From: an uncultured Caulobacterales bacterium
GTDB taxonomy: Bacteria > Pseudomonadota > Alphaproteobacteria > Caulobacterales > Maricaulaceae
DNA: 35,857 bases
Reading direction: 5' to 3'
NCBI GenBank assembly: GCA_937965735.1
Contig: CALCKU010000080.1
Location: 1 to 35,857, forward strand
Below, piece after piece: positions 9,415-17,462 of the stretch. Each line of letters opens with the position of its first letter. Position 1 is the first letter of the stretch. The notes below the pieces were generated by a model. The model was not told the origin of the DNA, ran no database searches, and saw only the letters and a list, made by a program, of their open reading frames with translations. The translations under genes and the position numbers were made by a program.

Positions 9415-10374
9415 CTAAGCCTTTTTCTCGTGGAACTGACCGTATTTACGGTATTTGCCCATATAGGTCGGTAAGACAGATTCGACAGTTTCGAGCGTAA
9501 TACCGAGGGTTTCGAAACCTTTGGCATTGTCTGAAACGATATTATCAGATTTCAAATTGATAACTTGGTCGCGCGTAAGGAACGGATCGATAAAGGGTAA
9601 AACACCCGTCAGTTCACCCATAAACCCCATGCCGTTCGCAATCATCCACGGTAAAGGCACGAGGAAGCGTTTGCGGCCAATCTCATCCAGCATGATCTGC
9701 ATCATTTCTTTGAATGAGTAAATATGTGGGCCGCCGAGCTCATATGTTTCGCCATTTGTGCCGCGCCCAATCACTTTCGATATGGCCTCGGCAACATCAC
9801 CGACATAGACGGGTTGAAACTTTGTTGTGCCGCCCCCAATCAGGGGTAAAGCTGGCGCCATTTGTGCCATTTGGGCAAAGCGATTGAAAAAAGCGTCTTC
9901 TGGGCCAAAGACAATAGAGGGTCGCATAATATCAACGCTGGGGACGAGGCTTTGGACAATCGCTTCGGCTTCGGCCTTTGTACGCGCATAGTCTGATTCA
10001 GAGTCCGCATTGGCACCAATTGCCGACACTTGGACAAAATTTGTAATACCCCGCAAGGCACAGGCCTCGGCGATATGTGTCGCGCCGTTGACATGTAGCG
10101 CGTTAAACGATTGACGGCCTTTTTCAAACAAAAGGGCCACGAGATTTATCACCGCGTCAGAGCCTTCGACCGCACGCTCAACCGAGGTTTTAAACCGAAG
10201 GTTTGCCTGTACGAGTTGGATTTGTCCGACATTGCCAATGACTTTCAAATCTTGGCCGGTATGGGGGCGGCGCATGGGTATGCGAACGCGCCAACCGTCT
10301 TTGACTAAGGCGCGTACAACATGTTTGCCGATAAAGCCAGAGCCACCAAATACTGTCACTAGACCTTTTTTCAT
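9415..10374 (-). CDS. NDUFA9-like / atypical extended SDR NAD(P)-binding protein
   Basis: 319 aa; GLVTVFGGSGFIGKHVVRALVKDGWRVRIPMRRP; YARTKAEAE; PVYVGDVAEAI; typical of complex I NDUFA9 subunit family proteins. Confidence 0.88.
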   Translation of the reverse strand: MKKGLVTVFGGSGFIGKHVVRALVKDGWRVRIPMRRPHTGQDLKVIGNVGQIQLVQANLRFKTSVERAVEGSDAVINLVALLFEKGRQSFNALHVNGATHIAEACALRGITNFVQVSAIGANADSESDYARTKAEAEAIVQSLVPSVDIMRPSIVFGPEDAFFNRFAQMAQMAPALPLIGGGTTKFQPVYVGDVAEAISKVIGRGTNGETYELGGPHIYSFKEMMQIMLDEIGRKRFLVPLPWMIANGMGFMGELTGVLPFIDPFLTRDQVINLKSDNIVSDNAKGFETLGITLETVESVLPTYMGKYRKYGQFHEKKA

Positions 10375-10426
10375 ATCTTCTGTCCCTTAATAATAGGCAT
10401 TGAATTAGCGGGAATCAGAGCGCCTG

Positions 10427-10490
10427 TCTATTGTTTCATAAGTCTATTGTTTCATAAGCTTATTGTTTCACGTGCTGATTATTTCATTTG
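10427..10490. repeat. Intergenic 16-bp tandem repeat, 4 copies (degenerate 5th)
   Basis: tctattgtttcataag x2 / cttattgtttcacgtg / ctgattatttcatttg, then ccgattttcaaaagct. Confidence 0.9.
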
Positions 10491-10526
10491 CCGATTTTCA
10501 AAAGCTGTTGTGACCGATGTTTCAAT

Positions 10527-11045
10527 TTATTTAGGCGCAATGTGTTCCGCTTGAGGTTTCAAAGTTTTAATGAGGCCGTCACTTGCGCGTTCGATTAAAT
10601 CCAAAACATGTTTAAATCCGTTGTCTTTATTGGAATAGGGATCTGGGCCGTAATAGGGGTCTGGCACCTCGGTCTCTGGGCTATTCGGGGCATAGTTTAA
10701 AAACAGCTCGATTTTATGTTGGTATGTATCGGGGCATTTTTCAATTAAATCCTCAAAATTACGGTGATCCATGGCGATGATTTTATCAAATAAAACAAAG
10801 TCATTTTTGGACACGGCGCGTGAGTTTTGACCAGCAAAAGAATAGCCCCGTTCTTTGCCCGCCTCAATCGAGCGAGGATCTGGCGTCTCGCCGACATGCC
10901 ACCCACTCGTCCCCGCACTGTCTACCTCGACATCCAGACCCGCGCGTTTTGCCCGCGTCTTAAACACGGCCTCTGCCGTCGGCGAACGGCAAATATTTCC
11001 AAGGCAGACAAAAAGAATACTTGGCGTGTTCATAAGGAAATGCAT
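10527..11045 (-). CDS. Low-molecular-weight protein-tyrosine phosphatase
   Basis: ILFVCLGNICRSPTAEAVF (CX5R P-loop) and VPDPYYG near the C-terminus. Start may be internal ATG at MNTPSILFV. Confidence 0.94.
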   Translation of the reverse strand: MHFLMNTPSILFVCLGNICRSPTAEAVFKTRAKRAGLDVEVDSAGTSGWHVGETPDPRSIEAGKERGYSFAGQNSRAVSKNDFVLFDKIIAMDHRNFEDLIEKCPDTYQHKIELFLNYAPNSPETEVPDPYYGPDPYSNKDNGFKHVLDLIERASDGLIKTLKPQAEHIAPK

Positions 11046-11057
11046 AGGATTGTTTTT

Positions 11058-12566
11058 ATGAGAGGTACACCAAAAATTAATGAAGAAGCATTTGTTCCGC
11101 AGGGCGGAGAGGCGCAGTTTATTGCGGCTTTGCTAGGGGATGGAAATTGTGAGTTTGACCCAAAACTAGGTAAGGAAAATCGAACTTTGCGGGGAAGTCT
11201 GTTGTCGGAAATTTTGCAAAAAGGAGAAATAACAGAGCTTAAGCGGGTTAAACTGCCATTGCGAGTAGGTATTACAAATGCTTTCATAGATGGTGAATTT
11301 AATCTTATGGATTGTGACTGTCGGTTTGGGTTGATAATCATTAACTCTGAACTGTCTAATGCTCCAGTCTTTGTTCGAACAAAACTGAAATTTTTACATT
11401 TTTATGGAAGCAAATTGCCTGGGGCTAATTTGAGTGGGCTTATATCTGAGGGTGAAGTAACGTTTGATAAAACTGAGGTATTTGGCCTTTTAGATTTGGC
11501 TGAAGCTAAAATTAGTGGACAACTTAGTTTTTTTCAGTCCTCTTTAATTTCTTTAAATGGTCGATGTCTAATGTTACAAGATGCAAAAATTCAAAATGGC
11601 ATTTTCCTTGATAATATGAGGCATAATCCAATTGGATCGATGTTTTTACATTCTGCTCGTATTCATTTTATACAAGTTGACGATAAAACGTGGCCAGTTG
11701 GCGGCTTGGTAAGCTCGGAGCTAATTTATACTAACATTTCACATTATGACGGTTTTAAGCGAAAGGCGGTTTGGAAAGGGTGGCTATGCGAGGCGTCAAA
11801 AAAAGATAGACGTGATAGTAGAGTTCTCTGGGAAAAAGTTAAGCAGTCTTTAGAAGTCTATCTTGCTGAACATGATAGTTTGAATTTACGTTTTAGAAAA
11901 ATAGATAGAGATAACTATTTTTATGGCAGCGTTTATAATCGAATAGAGATCATAAATGAAATACTATGGGCTCAGAGCACGGAAGCTAAATTTTCGCCTC
12001 AGCCATGGAGGCAATACGCGAAAGTTTTAGATGCTGAAGGCCATGAAATCGAAGCGCGCCGTGTCCGCACTGAACTTGCGCGACGTATGACAAACCTTAA
12101 CGTTGAACGCATGAAGGTTCAGAATGAGAGTTATCAAAAAATTTGGATTTACCGTGCTTGGCGTTGTGTATTTGGTGCGGTATCTGATTACGGATTAATG
12201 CCAGTTAAGTCGCTTGTTTGGTCCTTTGGTCTTCTAGCTTTTGGAACCATATTTTTTTTTGGGTTTTCAGAAAATATGGCCCTCGCTCGCGAAAAGGTTT
12301 ATATGGACGCAGCCTATCTAAATTGGGAACGTGGCGATGCTCTTCCCGATGGTTACCCGCGCTTTCACGCTTTAATATACGCTCTAGATGTCATGCTTCC
12401 TATCGTAGACTTTGCACAAGAAAGCCATTGGCGACCTAAAAATGTAGAGAGCGGCATTAACTGGCTAAGGTGGTATAACCGTTTTCATTTGGCCTTCGGT
12501 TGGTTTTTATCCACTATCTTCGTTTTAGGCTTCACTGGTCTAATCCGTGATAAGAAAGAGCCGTAA
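11058..12566 (+). CDS. Beta-helix (pentapeptide-like) repeat protein with C-terminal transmembrane region
   Basis: Track ORF 10827..12566, but its 5' part overlaps the divergent LMW-PTP gene. In-frame ATGs at 11040 and 11058. Repeat-rich LPGANLSGLISEGEVTFDKTEVFGLLDLAEAKISGQLSFFQSS..., conserved-looking QPWRQYAKVLDAEGHEIEARRVRTELARRM, hydrophobic KSLVWSFGLLAFGTIFFFGF and FHLAFGWFLSTIFVLGFTGLI. Confidence 0.8.
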   Translation: MRGTPKINEEAFVPQGGEAQFIAALLGDGNCEFDPKLGKENRTLRGSLLSEILQKGEITELKRVKLPLRVGITNAFIDGEFNLMDCDCRFGLIIINSELSNAPVFVRTKLKFLHFYGSKLPGANLSGLISEGEVTFDKTEVFGLLDLAEAKISGQLSFFQSSLISLNGRCLMLQDAKIQNGIFLDNMRHNPIGSMFLHSARIHFIQVDDKTWPVGGLVSSELIYTNISHYDGFKRKAVWKGWLCEASKKDRRDSRVLWEKVKQSLEVYLAEHDSLNLRFRKIDRDNYFYGSVYNRIEIINEILWAQSTEAKFSPQPWRQYAKVLDAEGHEIEARRVRTELARRMTNLNVERMKVQNESYQKIWIYRAWRCVFGAVSDYGLMPVKSLVWSFGLLAFGTIFFFGFSENMALAREKVYMDAAYLNWERGDALPDGYPRFHALIYALDVMLPIVDFAQESHWRPKNVESGINWLRWYNRFHLAFGWFLSTIFVLGFTGLIRDKKEP

Positions 12567-13291
12567 TGAACATTGTCGTCCTCACTGGTGCGGGCATCTC
12601 TGCTGAGAGCGGGGTGGATACGTTCCGCGCCTCATCCGATCCCAAGCGTATGGGATTGTGGGAGCAATACCCTGTCGAGCAAGTGGCCACGCCTGAAGGC
12701 TTTGCCGCTGATCCCGTACTTGTGCATCACTTCTATAATCTGCGTCGGCAAGCGCTTGCGACCGTGGAGCCTAACCCCGCGCATTTTGCCTTGGCAGAGT
12801 TGCAAAAAGGATTAGCCGCCAACGGTGGGTGCCTGACGATTGTCACGCAAAACGTTGATGATTTGCATGAGCGCGGCGGCGCAAAAGACGTTATTCACAT
12901 GCACGGCGAACTGACCTCGACTTTATGTTCGGCGTGTGGATGGCGGTGGCATAATCTGGATGATCTTTCGGTTGAGAGCGTCTGCCCCTCTTGCCAGACA
13001 CGCGGCGGGCCACGCCCGGATATCGTCTGGTTTGGTGAAATGCCATATCATATGGACACAATTGAGGCGCATATAAAAGCGTGCAGCCTGTTTGTTTCTA
13101 TCGGGACGAGCGGGGCGGTCTACCCTGCTGCGGGTTATGTGCAAATGGCCAGAGCGCTCGGCAAGCAGACTTTGGAGATCAATCTCGACGCCTCTGACGG
13201 CTCGCACTTTTTTCACGAAAGCCGTCGCGGCAAAGCCGGAACACTTGTGCCTGAATGGGTAGATGAAATTTTGGGGGCGAGGGACGCTTAA
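12566..13291 (+). CDS. cobB: NAD-dependent protein deacylase, sirtuin (CobB/Sir2 family)
   Basis: VVLTGAGISAESGVDTFRAS, VTQNVDDLHERGGAKDVIHMHGEL, Zn ligands CSACGW...CPSCQT, GxS motif VSIGTSGAVYPAAGY. Start overlaps the preceding stop (TAATG). Confidence 0.95.
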   Translation: MNIVVLTGAGISAESGVDTFRASSDPKRMGLWEQYPVEQVATPEGFAADPVLVHHFYNLRRQALATVEPNPAHFALAELQKGLAANGGCLTIVTQNVDDLHERGGAKDVIHMHGELTSTLCSACGWRWHNLDDLSVESVCPSCQTRGGPRPDIVWFGEMPYHMDTIEAHIKACSLFVSIGTSGAVYPAAGYVQMARALGKQTLEINLDASDGSHFFHESRRGKAGTLVPEWVDEILGARDA

Positions 13292-13453
13292 TGATCCTTC
13301 TATCCTCAAGGGGAACACAACGGACTCACATGAGCGGTGCAGAGCGTAACGCTCGCAAATTAATGGCCTCTGAAAGGGAGATGATTAGGATGAATTATCG
13401 TGAAATCTGACACCTCTGCTACCCGTTTAAATATGTCCTAATTTGATAATATA

Positions 13454-13882
13454 GTGGGGCTGTCTTTTGACGATCCTAAACTTTGGGCATTCTTTGATAT
13501 TGTGCCGTCTGCCCTCGTTTTAACGCAATCTGGCGTGGATGAAAATTACGGTTCAGTTGTGGATTACAACAAAGGGGTTGAACTGGTCTTTGGTAAAAAA
13601 GGGGACGATATAATTTTAAACACGGTCTGGCTTTTCAATGAACGTCACGACGTTAAAGGGACGCAATATTCAGGGCCTCTGCCAGAAGGCGTTGCGTTTA
13701 ATCAGAGCCGCTCTGTGCTCAAGGCGGCTTTAGGGACACCGTTGATCGAAAAAGACGCAGTAAAACACCCTTTGTTTGGGGTCGTGGCCGCGCACCTCGT
13801 TTATAAGGGGCTTGGTGGGGGGCGGATGAATTTACAATTTGACACGCATGGGTTGAAGGCGGTTATAATCACGCGGATTTAA
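13454..13882 (+). CDS. Small uncharacterised protein, immunity-protein-like
   Basis: 142 aa from GTG; pattern GVELVFGKKGDDIILNTVWLFNERHDVKGTQYSGPLPEGVAFNQSRSVLKAALGTPLIEKD resembles bacterial immunity/SUKH-neighbourhood proteins. Family not certain. Confidence 0.55.
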   Translation: MGLSFDDPKLWAFFDIVPSALVLTQSGVDENYGSVVDYNKGVELVFGKKGDDIILNTVWLFNERHDVKGTQYSGPLPEGVAFNQSRSVLKAALGTPLIEKDAVKHPLFGVVAAHLVYKGLGGGRMNLQFDTHGLKAVIITRI

Positions 13883-13894
13883 AAGAGGTGCTGT

Positions 13895-14197
13895 ATGGGT
13901 GCTTGGGGATATGAGCCGTGGGAAACAGATGTCTCTGCGGATTGGTTTGCTCAGGGTTTTAAAGGCGTTGATTTTGACGCGATTGCACACAGGGTAGACA
14001 ATTTTGACTCGTCAAATGAACATCATTACGACGAAATACGGTGCGCGGCTTTTGTCCTGCAAAAACTCTGTAATCCTTATATTTGGCGGGTGAATGATGA
14101 AGAGGATCCCAGATCTTTGATTGAACAGGCAATCGTACATTTAGACACTCTGATTGACACTGATAAAACCCCCTTCCTTGATATGCAGGATAAATAA
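13895..14197 (+). CDS. DUF4259-like protein
   Basis: 100 aa; N-terminus MGAWGYEPWETDVSADWF matches the MGAWG-x-x-P/FE-x-D-x-A-x-DW signature of DUF4259; SD-like agaggtgctgt upstream. Confidence 0.7.
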   Translation: MGAWGYEPWETDVSADWFAQGFKGVDFDAIAHRVDNFDSSNEHHYDEIRCAAFVLQKLCNPYIWRVNDEEDPRSLIEQAIVHLDTLIDTDKTPFLDMQDK

Positions 14198-14265
14198 CCG
14201 GACATTGTGCTCTCTGTTCAGAAGCAAATTTTAGAGTTAAAACTGGCCCTTGAAAATTGGAAGTT

Positions 14266-14838
14266 ATGATACATAATACGACGAAGTTTTATTCTATTGA
14301 ATGCTCGGGTTCAAAAAAGAACTTTGTCTTAAATCAATGTGGCCCGAGTGAGAAAACGCGCGCCATTCGACTCTTTTTCAAAACGCCTGCGGACGGGTCT
14401 CCGCCGCCTTTCGATATTCATTTCACCGTGGCGGACGACGTAACAGCGCAGGATATGGACAGGCTTGTCGCCGTGCCTGCCATTCAAACCGTTGGGTTTA
14501 GTCCAGATTTTGTTACGAAATATCGCGCGGACTTGGAGGACATTTTGCAATTTATACCCTGTACGGTATGGTTGCATGATCGCTCGGGGTCATGGCCGTT
14601 TTTTGTCATTCAGTTTTATAATCATAGTCCGTTTTATGACCGTGATGCTACACGTGCCTATCAAGCCGAGTACGGTGGCTATAGGCAGATATACAAAGGC
14701 TCAGGCTTGGACTTTGACGATGCTGCGCATGATTGTCAGCGATCTTACTTTACCTTTACGCAAAAATTTTATGACTGGACACAGCGCGAAAAGACGGGTC
14801 TTGTTATGGGAAAGCGCGATGTTTGGGTGCAAAATTGA
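14266..14838 (+). CDS. Uncharacterised protein, possible immunity-type
   Basis: Track ORF 14257..14838 (TTG start); ATG at 14266 gives MIHNTTKFYSIECSGSKKNFVLNQCGPSEKTRAIRL.... Same orientation and spacing as its neighbours. Confidence 0.6.
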   Translation: MIHNTTKFYSIECSGSKKNFVLNQCGPSEKTRAIRLFFKTPADGSPPPFDIHFTVADDVTAQDMDRLVAVPAIQTVGFSPDFVTKYRADLEDILQFIPCTVWLHDRSGSWPFFVIQFYNHSPFYDRDATRAYQAEYGGYRQIYKGSGLDFDDAAHDCQRSYFTFTQKFYDWTQREKTGLVMGKRDVWVQN

Positions 14839-14886
14839 ATTTCGGAACGGACAGTTTGTTCGTAAATTTTAAGGGTTAAAGCGATC

Positions 14887-15183
14887 ATGCCAACTTCGAA
14901 AGAGAAGCCTCTGGCGGATTTCGTTGAAATCTTAACCACGCTTCGCATGGGCGACATGCCAAGCGCTCAAGCGTGGCACGGTTTTGAAGCGTTCTTAGAT
15001 TGGCTAACAACACTGCCGCAGGACAAATTTGATAAAGCAATCTTTGCCGTTCTTTTTGACTTTGCCAGCGTGCAAACGTCTCTAACAGAATCGGCTTTAT
15101 TGTGTGCAATGGACAAAAACAAAGTCCGAAAATATTTCGACAATGCGGAAAGCCGCATCAGAGACATTTTAAACGCGCCTTGA
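14887..15183 (+). CDS. Uncharacterised 98-aa protein
   Basis: MPTSKEKPLADFVEILTTLRMGDMPSAQAWHGFEAFLDWLTTLPQDKFDKAIFAVLFDFASVQTS...; ends 1 nt before the next ATG (tga-t-atg). Confidence 0.6.
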   Translation: MPTSKEKPLADFVEILTTLRMGDMPSAQAWHGFEAFLDWLTTLPQDKFDKAIFAVLFDFASVQTSLTESALLCAMDKNKVRKYFDNAESRIRDILNAP

Positions 15184-15184
15184 T

Positions 15185-15652
15185 ATGAAACAGTTTGAAA
15201 TTTTATCGAAAACAGACTCTCGCCCTTTTCGCTTAGGGGATGATATTAGTGTCGTGGTCAAGGGTCTTGGTGAACCAGACCGTGTCGTGAACGCGAATGG
15301 CGGCAGAGGGCCGTCTGAATATTTTTATTGGGAGACCCTTGATTTTCGCCTCCTTGTGGCAAAAAATAAAGTCATAGCGTTTGAGTTTTATAATAAACCA
15401 GAGGGCCCGTTTTCTCTCAAAATTTTGGGTAAGCCTTATCGGCATACGCTGGCGAGTGTGCGCGCCTTACAAGATGCGGTCCATTCCACGGGACACACAC
15501 TCCTGTCTAATGGGGGTGGATACCGTATTGAGCGTTTGCATATTGTCTTTGATTTCGTAAAATATGAAGGCCAAGTCGTCTCGCTTATCTATTGCGACGC
15601 CGATTATGCAAAGCTCTATGATGCGTTTGATTATCAGCCTTGTGAGATTTAA
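15185..15652 (+). CDS. Uncharacterised 155-aa protein
   Basis: MKQFEILSKTDSRPFRLGDDISVVVKGLGEPDRVVNANGGRGPSEYFYWETLDFRLLVAKNKVIAFEFY...; near-coupled to the upstream ORF. Confidence 0.62.
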   Translation: MKQFEILSKTDSRPFRLGDDISVVVKGLGEPDRVVNANGGRGPSEYFYWETLDFRLLVAKNKVIAFEFYNKPEGPFSLKILGKPYRHTLASVRALQDAVHSTGHTLLSNGGGYRIERLHIVFDFVKYEGQVVSLIYCDADYAKLYDAFDYQPCEI

Positions 15653-15663
15653 AAACCGATATT

Positions 15664-16125
15664 ATGTCCGACATCCATATCTATATTGACGCTGATGCCT
15701 GCCCTGTGCGGGACGAAACCTATAAGGTAGCGGAGCGTCATAACGTGCCTGTGACTGTTGTGGCCAACAGTTTCCTGCGCGTGCCGCGTCATCCACTTTT
15801 TAAATCCGTGATCGTCTCTGACAGTTTTGATGCGGCCGATGATTATATCGCCGAACGCGCAGGGCCGAAGACTGTGATTATCACTTCTGATATATTACTG
15901 GCGGAACGTTGCTTGAGTGCGCAGGCTGTTGTGCTTGGCCCGAACGGAAAGCCGTTTACCCAGGATTCGATTGGCGGCGCAATTGCGACCCGCGCGATCA
16001 TGGCCGATCTTCGCGCGGGGGCAGAGATGCCCAATATAGGCGGCCCGCCGCCTTTCACGCATAAAGATCGTTCCAAGTTCTTAGAGGCTCTACATTTAGC
16101 CGTCGAGCGCTTAAAGCGCGGATAG
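15664..16125 (+). CDS. YaiI/YqxD family protein (UPF0178, DUF188)
   Basis: IYIDADACPVRDETYKVAERHNVPVTVVANS; VIVSDSFDAADDYIAERAGPKTVIITSDILLAERCL; GGPPPFTHKDRSKFLEAL. Confidence 0.95.
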   Translation: MSDIHIYIDADACPVRDETYKVAERHNVPVTVVANSFLRVPRHPLFKSVIVSDSFDAADDYIAERAGPKTVIITSDILLAERCLSAQAVVLGPNGKPFTQDSIGGAIATRAIMADLRAGAEMPNIGGPPPFTHKDRSKFLEALHLAVERLKRG

Positions 16126-16171
16126 GTTTGTCCACAGCTCTGATGCGTTTATAGACTCGACTCTTCTTAAT

Positions 16172-16186
16172 GTTCACTTTATGTTC
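16172..16186 (+). promoter_or_regulatory. Putative alphaproteobacterial LexA box (SOS operator)
   Basis: GTTC-actttat-GTTC, exact GTTC-N7-GTTC, 23 nt upstream of the likely start of the Y-family polymerase. Confidence 0.8.
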
Positions 16187-16208
16187 TTTTTATGGAGCGG
16201 AGTCGAAC

Positions 16209-17462
16209 ATGCGGTTAATCAAAGACGTCGAAAGTCTATATATCGATTTTGACGCGTTTTTCGCGAATGTCGAAAAGCAGCTTCATCCTGATATTCGGGA
16301 TAAGCCTGTCGGTGTGACGGCGCTGGATTCTGAATATTCGGCCTTTATCACGCGGTGTTATATGGCCAAAGCCGTTGGGATAAAGCGCGGCATGCGGGTG
16401 CGGGATGCACGGGCGCTCTGTCCTGATTTGATTGTGCGCGTAGCGCGGCCTGATCTCTATGTAGATATTCATAATAAAATTCTAGATGAAATTGACCGCT
16501 TTGTTCCGGTCCGCAAAGTGTCTTCTATTGATGAAATGGAATGTGATTTGATTGGGGCTGAACGGCGGGATTGTGTCGATCTTGCCAAACGCATCCGTGC
16601 GGGTCTTGCGCAAAATATTGGCCCTTATGTCACGCCGTCTATTGGTCTTGCCGCGAATGGGTTCCTCGCCAAAGTCGCCGCTGAAATGAATAAGCCCAAC
16701 GGGCTGACCGTTCTTGACCCCAAAGACATGCCCGGCCCGATCTTGCATTTAAAGCTCACAGATTTACCGGGTATATCGGGTAATATGGAAAAACGCCTGA
16801 ACGCAGCCGGTGTCTGGTCGATTGAGGAGTTCTGGAACGTATCGTCTAAACAAGCCCGCGCCATTTGGGGAAACATAGAAGGCGAGCGTCTATGGGCGCA
16901 ACTCCGTGGTTATGAAGTCGTGCGTCCTGAAACGCAAAAGCGCATGTTTGGACATAGTCGTGTTTTGACACAGGGGTGGCGTACACCCGATAAAGCGCTG
17001 GAGTGTTTAAACCTGCTAACGGTAAAAGCGGCTTACCGCTTGCGCCGCGCGGGTTATATCTGCCGCAGATTGTCCGTCTCTTTTAAACTCGGGGACGGCT
17101 CTCGCTTTAGCGGAGAAGCGGATTTCCTGCCCTGTAGTGATGACCGTACACTGCTTAAACATATGCACATTGTCTTTGAACGGGGCCTCGAAACGCTTGG
17201 CCCCAAAGCAGATTTGAAAAGTGTTTATATCATGCTCCATAATATATCCCGGCCCCATACGTTGAGCGGTGATCTTTTTTCAGAAACCAAAGAAAGTACC
17301 GAAGTGCGCCGCTGGGACCGTATTATGGAGACAATGGACGGGTTGAATAAAAAGCATGGTCAAGCCGTCTTGCATGTGGGGTCGCGTGCAAACCTGCCGG
17401 GCGGGTTTGCAGGGGGTAAGATCGCGTTTGGTCGGGTGCCAAGTAAAGAAGATTTTTTCTAA
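16209..17462 (+). CDS. Y-family DNA polymerase (DinB/ImpB-MucB-SamB family)
   Basis: YIDFDAFFANVEKQL, VSSIDEMECDL catalytic motif, PSIGLAANGFLAKVAAEMNKPNGLTVL, helix-hairpin-helix LTDLPGISGNMEKRLNAAGV. Start ATG 16209 preceded by GGAG; the longer track start (16170) lies in the LexA box. Confidence 0.93.
   Translation: MRLIKDVESLYIDFDAFFANVEKQLHPDIRDKPVGVTALDSEYSAFITRCYMAKAVGIKRGMRVRDARALCPDLIVRVARPDLYVDIHNKILDEIDRFVPVRKVSSIDEMECDLIGAERRDCVDLAKRIRAGLAQNIGPYVTPSIGLAANGFLAKVAAEMNKPNGLTVLDPKDMPGPILHLKLTDLPGISGNMEKRLNAAGVWSIEEFWNVSSKQARAIWGNIEGERLWAQLRGYEVVRPETQKRMFGHSRVLTQGWRTPDKALECLNLLTVKAAYRLRRAGYICRRLSVSFKLGDGSRFSGEADFLPCSDDRTLLKHMHIVFERGLETLGPKADLKSVYIMLHNISRPHTLSGDLFSETKESTEVRRWDRIMETMDGLNKKHGQAVLHVGSRANLPGGFAGGKIAFGRVPSKEDFF

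Noticed and set aside
10427-10506. CRISPR-like array
   Set aside because: Units are contiguous 16-mers without spacers, and no cas genes are present.
10827-11057. 5' extension of the 579-aa plus-strand ORF
   Set aside because: Overlaps the LMW-PTP coding sequence on the other strand; peptide looks non-coding; starts at 11040/11058 more plausible.
11058-15652. Integrative element / prophage
   Set aside because: No integrase, transposase, att-like repeats or phage structural genes seen; only composition and orphan content hint at acquisition.
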